DNA from: Streptomyces sp. NBC_00258
Lineage (GTDB): Bacteria; Actinomycetota; Actinomycetes; Streptomycetales; Streptomycetaceae
NCBI RefSeq assembly: GCF_036182465.1
Contig: NZ_CP108081.1
Span: 5,456,001-5,520,000, forward strand
DNA: 64,000 nucleotides
Direction: 5' to 3'
Part shown: one piece after another, positions 49,534-57,445 of the stretch
How the letters are laid out: each line of letters begins with the position of its first letter
How positions within the stretch are numbered: the stretch's first letter is position 1
The notes under the pieces: model-generated
Seen by the model: the letters and a program-made list of their open reading frames with translations, nothing else
What the model was told of the DNA's origin: nothing
Database searches by the model: none
Translations under genes and position numbers: made by a program

Positions 49534-50418
49534 TCAGTTACGCAGAGTGCTCCGTGCCTGCTCATCGGCCTCTCCCCCGGCCCCGACCAGCCCCTTGGGA
49601 ACCTGCCCCACCCGCGGAGCGAACCGCCGCATCTCCCGCTGCCCCACCGATCCGATGAGCCCCGGCAGATACCCGCGTACCCCCTGCATCCCCCGCAGCC
49701 ACCACTGCCCGTAGACATGGCTGGACCGCCGCTCGATCCCGGCCACGATCCGGTCGACGGCCGGCCCGAGCGGATACGTCTTGCTGGCGGGCCACGGCAG
49801 CCGCTGCCTCAACTCCCGCATGACGTCGTCCTGATCGGCCCCGCGCACCATGTCGGTGTCGGTCCAGGACAGATACCCGACCCCCACGCGTACGCCCTTG
49901 TACCCGACCTCGGCCCGCAGGCTGTGCGCGTACGCCTCGACGCCCGACTTGGAGGCGCAGTACGCGGTCATCATCGGCGCGGGCGTGATCGCGGCGAGCG
50001 AGGCGATCTGCAGCAGATACCCACGGCTCTCCATCAGCACGGGCAGGAAGGCCCGCGCGGTCATCGCCGACCCGATGAGGTTCACCTCGATGACCCGCTT
50101 CCACGCCTCCGGGTCGGAGTCGACGAACGGACCCCCGTTGGCGACCCCGGCGTTGGCGACGACGATGTCGACCTTCCCGAACCGCTCCTTCACCTCCGCC
50201 GCGACCCGCGCCATCGCCTCGTGGTCGGTGACGTCGGCGTACCAGTGCCCGCTCTCGCCGTGCAGCCGCTCGGCGACCTGCTTCAACGCGTCCGGCTCCA
50301 GGCCGACGAGAGCGACCGTGGCACCGCGGGCCGACAGCTTGCGGGCGAGGAGTTCCCCGACGCCCCGCGCGGCCCCCGTGACGACGGCGACCTGCCCTTC
50401 CAGGCTGACCCTGCTCAT
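49534..50418 (-). CDS. SDR family oxidoreductase
   Basis: 294 residues, classical SDR. Cofactor motif TGAARGVG (residues 14-21), NAG at about 90, catalytic Ser in IASLAAITPA and YCASKSG with the active-site Tyr and Lys (about 153-157). The ATG overlaps the stop of the hydrolase by 4 bases. The C-terminal extension (about 200-294) is longer than minimal SDRs and hydrophilic. Third gene of the monooxygenase operon; it may reduce or oxidise the ketone/alcohol handled by the monooxygenase. Confidence 0.92.
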   Translation of the reverse strand: MSRVSLEGQVAVVTGAARGVGELLARKLSARGATVALVGLEPDALKQVAERLHGESGHWYADVTDHEAMARVAAEVKERFGKVDIVVANAGVANGGPFVDSDPEAWKRVIEVNLIGSAMTARAFLPVLMESRGYLLQIASLAAITPAPMMTAYCASKSGVEAYAHSLRAEVGYKGVRVGVGYLSWTDTDMVRGADQDDVMRELRQRLPWPASKTYPLGPAVDRIVAGIERRSSHVYGQWWLRGMQGVRGYLPGLIGSVGQREMRRFAPRVGQVPKGLVGAGGEADEQARSTLRN

Positions 50419-51338
50419 GCGCCCTCCTTCTGCTGGATCCGTACGTATGTGGAGACGAGTTCCCGTATCCGGGTGGTGACCAGCGCGGGCGCCTCGACCG
50501 GGGTCATGTGCCCGAGCCCGGGCAGTTCGGTGGATCCGACACAGTGCGGCAGCGCGGCGACGAGTGCGCGGGCGTGCACGACGGGCGTCATCCGGTCGGC
50601 CGTGCCGACGACGACCGCGACCGGCACGCTCAACTCCCGTACGCGATGGTCAAGATCGAGTGTGTCGAGCACGTGCGACCAGGCGTACCGCACCTTGCGC
50701 GGGCACGCGTGCACGATCCGCGCGCACGCCTCGACCATGCCGGGTGCCGAACCGGCCCCCATCGTCGCGTACTTGAGGATCCGCCGGGCGAGCGGTGTGA
50801 CGGGCCCGAGCGGCGCCCGCGACCCGAGAACCTTCCTGGTCAGCCAGGTCCGCGGCCCACCGGCCCGCATCGGCACGACCAGCGACTCGGCGACCAGCCG
50901 CGAGCTGCCCGTACTGCACAGCAGCACGGCACCCGCGTGCTCCCGGAACCGGTCCCGCCCGGCCGCGGCCATCAGCGTCATACCTCCCATGGAGTGCCCG
51001 GCCAGGACGGCCTTCTCCCCGGGCGCGAGCGTGGCGGCCAGCACCGCCTCCAGATCGTCGGCGAGCGCGTCCGCACTGCACACGGGGTTCACGGGACTGC
51101 GCCCGTGGCCCCGCTGGTCGTACGCGATCACGCGATGGTCGGTGGCGAGGTCCCTGATCTGCGCCGCCCAGAAGGCGGTCGAGCACGTCCACCCGTGCGA
51201 GAGCACCACCGCTGGTGCCCCGTCGGGCCCGTGCACCTCGACGTGCAGCCGGGCCCCGTCCGCGGAGACGGCGGTCAGCTCGCGCGCGGGAACGGGCGGC
51301 GCGTAAGGACCGGACGCCACATGCATCAGCCGACTCAC
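50415..51338 (-). CDS. Alpha/beta hydrolase
   Basis: 307 residues. Oxyanion block LSHGWTCSTAFW, nucleophile elbow GHSMGGM (about 126-132), catalytic Asp in VVVGTADRMTPVVHA and His in GLGHMTPVEAP (about residue 279). GTG at 51338 overlaps the monooxygenase stop (GTGA). Its place between a Baeyer-Villiger-type monooxygenase and an SDR suggests hydrolysis of an ester made by the oxygenase. Confidence 0.92.
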   Translation of the reverse strand: MSRLMHVASGPYAPPVPARELTAVSADGARLHVEVHGPDGAPAVVLSHGWTCSTAFWAAQIRDLATDHRVIAYDQRGHGRSPVNPVCSADALADDLEAVLAATLAPGEKAVLAGHSMGGMTLMAAAGRDRFREHAGAVLLCSTGSSRLVAESLVVPMRAGGPRTWLTRKVLGSRAPLGPVTPLARRILKYATMGAGSAPGMVEACARIVHACPRKVRYAWSHVLDTLDLDHRVRELSVPVAVVVGTADRMTPVVHARALVAALPHCVGSTELPGLGHMTPVEAPALVTTRIRELVSTYVRIQQKEGA

Positions 51339-52864
51339 GCGCCCGCCTCCACCGTCTTCTTCGTACGACGCCCGGGTGCCGCCTCCGGGGCGGGCGGCGG
51401 GCGCAGCAGGTCGTACTCCGCCAGGTCCACGCGCCGCGTCGCACCGCGGAACTCCGTCGTCGTACCGGGCCAGATGGTCGTGTTGACGCCGTTCTCGTCG
51501 AGGTACCAACTCGTGCAGCCGCCGGTGTTCCAGACCGTGCGCTTCATACGCTCCTGGACCCGGTGGTTCCAGGCGTCGACCGCGCCGGGCCGTGCGTCGA
51601 GGGCGGCCGGCCCGCCGAGCACCGCCAACTGCTTCACGTAGTCGGCCATGTAGTTGAGCTGGGACTCGATCATCAGGATCATGCTGGAGTTCCCGAGGCC
51701 GGTGTTCGGCCCGATGATCGTCATCCAGTTGGGGAACCCGGCCGCCGTCGCGCCCCGCAGCGACTTCATGCCGGACCGCCACGCCTCGGCGAGCGTCCTG
51801 CCCTCCGCCCCGACGACCCGCTCGGCGATCGGCATGTCGGTCACGTGGAAGCCCGTGCCGAAGACGATCGCGTCGACCTCGGCCTCGCTCCCGTCGGCGG
51901 CCACGACGGTCGACCCGCGGACCTCGCTGAGCCCGCTCGCGACCACGTCCACATTGGGCTGCGCGAGGGCCGGGTAGTACGTGCTGGAGAGCAGGATGCG
52001 CTTGCAGCCGATGCGGTAGGACGGGGTCAACTTGGCCCTGAGCTCGGGGTCCTTGATGGCCCGGGCCATGTTCCGCTTGGCCAGCTGCTCGACCAGGCCC
52101 AGCTCGTTGGGCCGCTTGGTGAACGCCTGGACCTGCAACTCCCGCAGGCCCCACAGGAGTCCGCGCCGGGCCTGCGAGGTGAAGGGCAGCTGCCGGTGGA
52201 GCCAGCGCTCGGCCCCGCTGATGGCCCGGTCGACGCGGGGCATCACCCAGGGCGGGGTGCGCTGGAGGACGGTGAGCTTCGCGACGTCCGGCTGGATGGC
52301 CGGCACGATCTGGATGGCCGAGGCGCCCGTGCCGACCATCGCGACCCGCTTGCCGCGCAGGTCGTAGTCGTGGTCCCAGCGGGCCGAGTGGAAGACCTTG
52401 CCGGGAAAGGTGTCGATGCCGGGAACGTCGGGGACCTTGGGGTCGGACAGCGGCCCGGTCGCGGACACGACGACATCGGCGGTAAGGGTCCCACTGCTGG
52501 TCTCGATGACCCAGCGCAGCCGCTCCGCGTCCCACGTCATCATCTTCACCTCCGAGTTGAAGCGAAGATGCGACCGGAGCCGGAAGACGTCGGCGACGTG
52601 CTCCAGATAGGCGCGGATGTGCTCCTGCCCGGAGAAGGTGCGCGGCCAGTCGGGGTTGGGCGCGAACGAGAACGAGTAGAGGTGGGACGGCACGTCACAG
52701 GCGCAGCCCGGATAGCTGTTGTCCCGCCAGGTCCCGCCCAGGCTGTCGGCCCGCTCCAGGACGACGAAGTCGGTGACGCCCTCACGGCGCAACCGCACAG
52801 CGGCTCCGAGCCCACCGAATCCGGAGCCGATCACCGCCACCCGTACATGCTCGTGCTCGGTCAT
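51335..52864 (-). CDS. Flavin-containing (Baeyer-Villiger-type) monooxygenase
   Basis: 509 residues. FAD site VAVIGSGFGGLGAAVRLRREG (about residues 8-28), BVMO fingerprint FPGKVFHSARWDHD (F-x-G-x-x-x-H-x-x-x-W/D, about residue 163), and NADP site VAMVGTGASAIQ. The reaction would oxidise ketones (or S/N compounds) with NADPH and O2. The ATG at 52864 has GGAGG 6-7 bases upstream; the frame is open beyond. First gene of the coupled monooxygenase-hydrolase-SDR operon. This three-gene order resembles the mymA-type cluster of mycobacteria. Confidence 0.93.
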   Translation of the reverse strand: MTEHEHVRVAVIGSGFGGLGAAVRLRREGVTDFVVLERADSLGGTWRDNSYPGCACDVPSHLYSFSFAPNPDWPRTFSGQEHIRAYLEHVADVFRLRSHLRFNSEVKMMTWDAERLRWVIETSSGTLTADVVVSATGPLSDPKVPDVPGIDTFPGKVFHSARWDHDYDLRGKRVAMVGTGASAIQIVPAIQPDVAKLTVLQRTPPWVMPRVDRAISGAERWLHRQLPFTSQARRGLLWGLRELQVQAFTKRPNELGLVEQLAKRNMARAIKDPELRAKLTPSYRIGCKRILLSSTYYPALAQPNVDVVASGLSEVRGSTVVAADGSEAEVDAIVFGTGFHVTDMPIAERVVGAEGRTLAEAWRSGMKSLRGATAAGFPNWMTIIGPNTGLGNSSMILMIESQLNYMADYVKQLAVLGGPAALDARPGAVDAWNHRVQERMKRTVWNTGGCTSWYLDENGVNTTIWPGTTTEFRGATRRVDLAEYDLLRPPPAPEAAPGRRTKKTVEAGA

Positions 52865-52902
52865 CCCGACGCCTCCATTGCCGCGTACGACGCTGCCGAC
52901 TC

Positions 52903-52920
52903 CGCCAGTGAACACTGGCG
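52903..52920. promoter_or_regulatory. 18-bp palindrome in the monooxygenase/MerR divergent region
   Basis: Perfect arms CGCCAGTG (52903-52910) and CACTGGCG (52913-52920) with a 2-base centre, 38 bases before the monooxygenase start. Candidate operator of the divergent operon. Confidence 0.6.
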
Positions 52921-52976
52921 CAATTGGAGCGTAGAGCAGCTCCATACCGATGGGTAGGGTCTGGAGGAAGGAAAGT

Positions 52977-52987
52977 TACCGACGGTA
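52977..52987. promoter_or_regulatory. Short palindrome before the MerR gene
   Basis: TACCG-A-CGGTA, a perfect 11-bp dyad 17 bases upstream of the MerR GTG start. It could be the MerR site for autoregulation; MerR sites usually sit between -35 and -10. Confidence 0.4.
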
Positions 52988-53004
52988 CGACATAGGCTTC
53001 CGGC

Positions 53005-53664
53005 GTGGCGGACAAGCGGGAGTACCGAATGGAGGAGCTGGCCAGGGAGGCCGGCATCACCGTGCGCACGCTGCGCTTCTACCGCGAGCGCAAGTTGATC
53101 CCGCCACCGCGCCGCGAGGGCCGGATCGCCTGGTACGACGAGGACCACCTGGCCCGGCTGCGCACGATCGCCGCGCTCCTGGAACGCGGCCACACGCTCA
53201 ACGGCATCGCGGAACTCTCCGAGGCCTTCGACCACGGCCGCGACGTCGGCGAGCTCCTCGGTCTGGGCGCGCCCACCGAGGAGACCCCGGTCCGCCTCTC
53301 GCCGGAGGAACTGGCGGACGTCTTCGCGGGCCAGGACACCCCGGAGAACCTCGCCGCGGCCCTCGACCTCGGCTACCTCGCCACCGACGGCACGGACCTC
53401 GTCCACATCAGCCGCCGCCTGCTGGACACGTCGGCGGCCCTGGTCCGCGAGGGCATCCCCCTGGCGGACGTCCTCGCCGCGGCCCACCGGGTCCGCGAAC
53501 ACGCCGACGCCCTGGCCGAGTTGTTCGCCGCCCTCGTCCTCACAACCGGAACGGCCGACCGCACCGCGGAGGACCTCCAACGCCTGCGCCCGCTGGCGAA
53601 GAGCGTGGTGGAGGCGGAGCTCTCGATGGCGCTGGACCGGCGCCTACGGGGTCAGAGGTCGTAG
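53005..53664 (+). CDS. MerR family transcriptional regulator
   Basis: 219 residues. N-terminal MerR winged HTH (YRMEELAREAGITVRTLRFYRERKLIPPPRREGRIAWYDEDHLARLRTIAALLERGHTLNGIAEL, about 6-70). No metal-binding Cys; the long C-terminal part (about 90-219) has no known motif and could bind a lipid or ketone. Starts with GTG. Divergent from the monooxygenase operon, so probably its regulator. The 3' end overlaps the convergent xth gene by 13 bases. Confidence 0.9.
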   Translation: MADKREYRMEELAREAGITVRTLRFYRERKLIPPPRREGRIAWYDEDHLARLRTIAALLERGHTLNGIAELSEAFDHGRDVGELLGLGAPTEETPVRLSPEELADVFAGQDTPENLAAALDLGYLATDGTDLVHISRRLLDTSAALVREGIPLADVLAAAHRVREHADALAELFAALVLTTGTADRTAEDLQRLRPLAKSVVEAELSMALDRRLRGQRS

Positions 53665-54455
53665 ACCGCGGTCACCGGCGCATGATCCGACCACCGCTCG
53701 TCGTGCGTGGCCGCCCGCTCCACGAATCCCTTGACGGCCTTGGCCGCGAGACCGGGCGTGGCGACCTGGTAGTCGATCCTCCACCCTGAATCGTTGTCGA
53801 AGGCCCGCCCCCGGTACGACCACCACGAGTACGGCCCCTCCACGTCCGGATGGAGCGCGCGTACGACGTCCACGTACCCGCCCTCCGTCTCGTCGAGGAC
53901 GCGGCCGAGCCATTCGCGCTCCTCCGGCAGGAAGCCGGAGTTCTTCCGGTTGCCGCGCCAGTTCTTGAGGTCGGCCTCTTGGTGGGCGATGTTCCAGTCG
54001 CCGCAGACGACGACCTCGCGCCCGTCGGCGGCGGCCCGCTCGCGCAGGTCCTTCAGGTAGGCGAGGAACTCGTCCATGAACCGGACCTTCTCGTCCTGCC
54101 GCTCGGTGCCGACCTCGCCGGAGGGCAGGTACAGGCTGGCGACGGTGACGCCGGGCAGGTCGGCCTCGACGTACCGTCCGCTGCCGTCGAACTCGGCGGA
54201 CCCGAAGCCGACCTGGACGCGGTCGGGCTCGCGGCGCGTGTAGAGGGAGACGCCGGCCCGCCCCTTCGCGGCGGCGGGCGCGTGCACGACATGCCATCCC
54301 TCGGGCTGCCGTACGCCCTCCGGGAGTTGCTGGGGCTCGGCCCGTACCTCCTGGAGGCACAGCGCGTCGGCGGACGTCTCCGCCAGCCACTCCACGAAGC
54401 CCTTCTTGGCGGCGGCCCGGAGCCCGTTCACATTCACAGAGGTCACAGTCAGCAC
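53652..54455 (-). CDS. xth: Exodeoxyribonuclease III (AP endonuclease)
   Basis: 267 residues, Mg-dependent EEP-fold. Motifs: VTSVNVNGLRAAAKKG at the start, LCLQEVRAEPQQLP (Glu), GWHVVHAPAAAKGRAGVSLYTR, SLYLPSGEVG, VVCGDWNIAH and the terminal SDHAPVTAVYDL with the catalytic Asp-His. It cleaves abasic sites and degrades 3' ends in base excision repair. The start is taken at the GTG at 54455 because the homology begins there; the frame reads to 54545. Confidence 0.95.
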   Translation of the reverse strand: MLTVTSVNVNGLRAAAKKGFVEWLAETSADALCLQEVRAEPQQLPEGVRQPEGWHVVHAPAAAKGRAGVSLYTRREPDRVQVGFGSAEFDGSGRYVEADLPGVTVASLYLPSGEVGTERQDEKVRFMDEFLAYLKDLRERAAADGREVVVCGDWNIAHQEADLKNWRGNRKNSGFLPEEREWLGRVLDETEGGYVDVVRALHPDVEGPYSWWSYRGRAFDNDSGWRIDYQVATPGLAAKAVKGFVERAATHDERWSDHAPVTAVYDL

Positions 54456-54568
54456 CCGGGCACGATACCGGCACACTGGATGTGCACAGCGCCCGGCCGA
54501 GCCCTCCGCACGGACGGGCACACCGCACGCCTCCGTCCCACTCACCGCATAGAAGTACGATACTCAGC

Positions 54569-55045
54569 ATGAATATACGCCGGGTCGCCTTCGACCACCC
54601 CGACGCCGTCAAGCTCAACGACCAGGTGCAGGCCGAGTACGCCGTGCGCTACGGGGACGAGGGCGACGTCACCCCGCTCGACCCGTCGATGTTCGAGCCG
54701 CCGGCCGGCCTGTACCTGATGGCGTACGACGTCCAGGAGCGCCCGATGGCCACGGGCGGCTGGCGCACCCAGGACGAGAACGACGAGGGCTACTCGGACG
54801 GCGACGCCGAGCTGAAGCGCATGTACGTGATCGAGGAGGCCCGGGGCAACGGCCTGGCCCGCCGCATCCTGGCGGCCCTGGAGGACGACGCCCGCGCGGC
54901 CGGCCGCATCCGCATGGTCCTGGAGACCGGCAACAAGCAGCCCGAGGCCATCGCCCTCTACGCCTCCAGCGGCTATGAGCCGTGCGTCAAGTTCGGCCAC
55001 TACCGCTTCCACGAGGACAGCCGCTGCTTCGCGAAGCTTCTGTGA
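54569..55045 (+). CDS. GNAT family N-acetyltransferase
   Basis: 158 residues. Acetyl-CoA motif A: KRMYVIEEARGNGLARRILAALEDDARAAG (about 90-120), and the late strand LETGNKQPEAIALYASSGYEPC. No ribosome site precedes the ATG, but a TACGAT hexamer ends 7 bases upstream, so the mRNA may be leaderless. The substrate is unknown; the sequence resembles acetyltransferases acting on small molecules or amino groups, and is unlike the GNAT proteins at 8521 and 62218. Confidence 0.88.
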   Translation: MNIRRVAFDHPDAVKLNDQVQAEYAVRYGDEGDVTPLDPSMFEPPAGLYLMAYDVQERPMATGGWRTQDENDEGYSDGDAELKRMYVIEEARGNGLARRILAALEDDARAAGRIRMVLETGNKQPEAIALYASSGYEPCVKFGHYRFHEDSRCFAKLL

Positions 55046-55138
55046 GGACTCCCGCCCGGCGCGGGCGGGGCCACTAGCCTGTCGTGATCATCGGCCCGGT
55101 TCACCACGGGCACCGGACGGCCGGACCCGTACCACCGG

Positions 55139-55168
55139 CCTCACGACACCTCACGACACCTCACGACA
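55139..55168 (+). repeat. Three tandem 10-bp repeats upstream of the lipoprotein gene
   Basis: CCTCACGACA repeated three times exactly, ending just before the GGGGA ribosome site of the gene at 55177. Copy number could vary between strains and affect the leader. Confidence 0.7.
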
Positions 55169-55176
55169 GGGGACCC

Positions 55177-56244
55177 ATGACTTCGCGCCGCCGCACGCCC
55201 GGACTTCTGCGAGCCGCCGTGCCCGTCACCGCCCTCGCACTCGCCCTCACGGCGTGCTCCGACGGCGGGACCGAGGCATCCGGCGCGGACGACAAGGGCG
55301 GCTCCTCCGCCGCGGCGGGCGTCATCTCCCTCAAGTCGGCGCAGGCCGTCCTGCTCAACTACGCCAAGGTCAACAACGCGGCCAACGCCGCGCAGGCCCC
55401 GGACAGGACGGCCGAGGTGGAGGGCGGTGCGCTGCTCCAGCAGAGTCAGGCGACGTTCACCCAGTTCAAGGCCCTGCCGAAGAAGGAGCAGGCGAGCTTC
55501 AAGACGCCGTTCCACTACCCGGTGGAGGGCGCCCGCTTCTACATCCCCCGCAAGGGTTCGCCGCAGGTCTTCATGGTCGACACCCGGGTGACCGGCGAGG
55601 ACATCGAGAAGGACCGCCGCCGCCTCCTGGTCTTCGAGCACGTGAAGGATTACGAGAAGAGCAAGAACAAGGGTGCCGAGTGGAAGGCGGTGTCCGTCGG
55701 CGAGGCCGACGGCAGGCTGCCGGCCGTGGAGCGCGACGACGACGGCTTCGTCACGGTCCTCAAGGCCTCGGACACCGTGGGCAAGGTCAAGCTGGACGAC
55801 CTGCGCGACCTGTCCAAGGACTTCTACGTCACGGGCGGCAGGAAGACGGGCGCGAGCTTCGTGAACACCGCGTCCGTGAAGACCTGGAAGAAGGCGTACA
55901 CGAACCGCGCCGCCTTCGACGACGGCTGCGTCGACGGCGAGTACGAGCCCGGCTTCACCGCGGCCGAGACGGCGTACGGCCTGAAGACCACCGACGGCGG
56001 CGCGCTGGCCCTGTACGACTTCGGCGTCGACTACCGGAACTGGCCGAAGGCCGAGGGCCCTCGCTGTGGCACCCAGCTGGACATCGACGACCTGCCCACG
56101 GTCACGGACGTCTATCTGGACGGCAGGACCAGCACGAGCGGCCTCACCCGCACGAACTCCCTGATCACCATGGCCGTTGTCCCCGCGTCCGGCACGGACA
56201 TCCGCGTCACGGGCCACCACCTGCAGATGGTCAACGCCAAGTAG
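55177..56244 (+). CDS. Exported lipoprotein of unknown function
   Basis: 355 residues. N-terminus is a lipoprotein signal peptide: SRRRTPG, hydrophobic LLRAAVPVTALALALTAC with the lipobox LTAC (Cys27), then an Asp/Gly/Ser-rich linker. The mature part has no family that I recognise; it reads as a mixed alpha/beta domain of about 310 residues (VISLKSAQAVLLNYAKVNNAAN start). Two cysteines (DDGCVDG and GPRCGTQL) may form a disulfide. ATG at 55177 after AGGGGA. A terminator follows. Streptomyces encodes similar proteins; the function is unknown. Confidence 0.83.
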   Translation: MTSRRRTPGLLRAAVPVTALALALTACSDGGTEASGADDKGGSSAAAGVISLKSAQAVLLNYAKVNNAANAAQAPDRTAEVEGGALLQQSQATFTQFKALPKKEQASFKTPFHYPVEGARFYIPRKGSPQVFMVDTRVTGEDIEKDRRRLLVFEHVKDYEKSKNKGAEWKAVSVGEADGRLPAVERDDDGFVTVLKASDTVGKVKLDDLRDLSKDFYVTGGRKTGASFVNTASVKTWKKAYTNRAAFDDGCVDGEYEPGFTAAETAYGLKTTDGGALALYDFGVDYRNWPKAEGPRCGTQLDIDDLPTVTDVYLDGRTSTSGLTRTNSLITMAVVPASGTDIRVTGHHLQMVNAK

Positions 56245-56272
56245 CGAACACGGCGAAGCGGGGAACACGTCA

Positions 56273-56303
56273 GAGCCCCGGTCGGTGATACCGACTGGGG
56301 CTC
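56273..56303 (+). terminator. Terminator after the lipoprotein gene
   Basis: GAGCCCC...TCGGT pairs with ACCGA...GGGGCTC (56273-56286 / 56290-56303), small internal mismatch, loop GAT. The gap 56245-56499 otherwise holds two near-direct copies of GTGATCG(C/T)TTCCCG (about 56359 and 56382). Confidence 0.7.
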
Positions 56304-56499
56304 CGATCTGTGCGTGGGGCGTTCACGAGTCCCCGTGGCCTGCCGAGTTGAGGGCTGCGAGTGATCGCTTCCCGGCCGGCAGGTGATCGTTTCCCGCCCG
56401 CCCCCACCCGGGTGGGGAACATCGACGCCATGGGGGAAGGCGGGGAGCGGACGGGACGGTCCGATGTCTTCGCGGAACCCACCGCCGAGCGACAGGGCG

Positions 56500-57267
56500 T
56501 CACATCTGACCGCTCCCGTCTCCGTCGATCGTCGTCGGCGTCCCGGAGGCGACCGGCGTCGCATCCAGGTGATCCCGCAGCCACTGCTCGGTGTTGCTGA
56601 CGTGCAGCAGCGCGGCGGCCTGGCTGAGTGCGGCGTCGCGGCGGGACAGAGCACTGAAGATCGCCTCGTGCTCAGCGAGGGTGCGCCCCGCGGCCTGGCC
56701 GTCGACCAGGCCGCGCCAGATGCGGGCCCTCAGGGTGCGGCCCGAGACGCCCTCCAGGAGCGTGACCAGTGACTCGTTGCCTGTGGCGGCGACCACCGCG
56801 CGGTGGAACGCCGCGTCGTGCGCGTTGAGTTGCTCGACATCGTCGCGGGCCTCCCGCATGGCGTCCAGGTGCCGCTTCGCCTCGGCCAGGTCCTCGTCGG
56901 AGATCCGGGTGGCGGCCAGCGCGGTGGCGACCGGCTCGAGCAGCCGCCTGACCTCCATCAGGTCCAACAGGGCACCCGCATCGCTCTGCAGCAGGTCCAC
57001 CGCACCCCCGAGACCCTCCAGCAGCAGACTCGGCTGCAGGCTGGTCACATAGGTGCCGTCACCCCGTCTGACCTCCAGCACCCGGGCGACGGCCAGCGCT
57101 TTGACCGCCTCCCTCGCCAGATTGCGCGAGAGCCCCAGCTGCGCGGCCAGGTCCGGCTCCGGAGGCAGCTTGGCGCCTGGCGGCAGCGCACCCGAGCGAA
57201 CGAGCTCGCGGATCTGCTCGATGGCCTTGTCCGTCAGGGACAAAGGGGACCTCTCTCCGAAAGACAT
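56500..57267 (-). CDS. GntR/FadR family regulator
   Basis: 255 residues. N-terminal GntR HTH: DKAIEQIRELVRSGALPPGAKLPPEPDLAAQLGLSRNLAREAVKALAVARVLEVRRGDGTYVT (about 13-75). C-terminal FCD helical domain with DAAFHRAVVAATGN (about 150-163), including the His that usually binds metal. FCD regulators sense sugar acids or related carboxylates. Start ATG at 57267; its ribosome site is weak (GGAAG). Divergent from the fucosidase gene, with a palindrome between them, so it probably controls it. Confidence 0.9.
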   Translation of the reverse strand: MSFGERSPLSLTDKAIEQIRELVRSGALPPGAKLPPEPDLAAQLGLSRNLAREAVKALAVARVLEVRRGDGTYVTSLQPSLLLEGLGGAVDLLQSDAGALLDLMEVRRLLEPVATALAATRISDEDLAEAKRHLDAMREARDDVEQLNAHDAAFHRAVVAATGNESLVTLLEGVSGRTLRARIWRGLVDGQAAGRTLAEHEAIFSALSRRDAALSQAAALLHVSNTEQWLRDHLDATPVASGTPTTIDGDGSGQM

Positions 57268-57293
57268 GTGATGTATCTTCCCGCACGAACTGC

Positions 57294-57308
57294 TTGATGG
57301 AGCATCAA
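57294..57308. promoter_or_regulatory. Palindromic operator between the GntR and fucosidase genes
   Basis: TTGATG-GAG-CATCAA: perfect 6-bp arms around 3 bases, in an AT-richer stretch of the 178-base divergent region. A GntR-type dyad, candidate site for the adjacent regulator. Confidence 0.6.
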
Positions 57309-57445
57309 ATCGGTCATATCAGCTGTCTCGTCAGGGCAATTCATCCCTGCACACCCGTTGACAGTGAAGGGTCGCGTGCCTGACGTTCGTGCGTAACACC
57401 AGGCGCTCAAGTCCCATGGGTTCCGCTTCGCCGGAGGTTTCCGCA

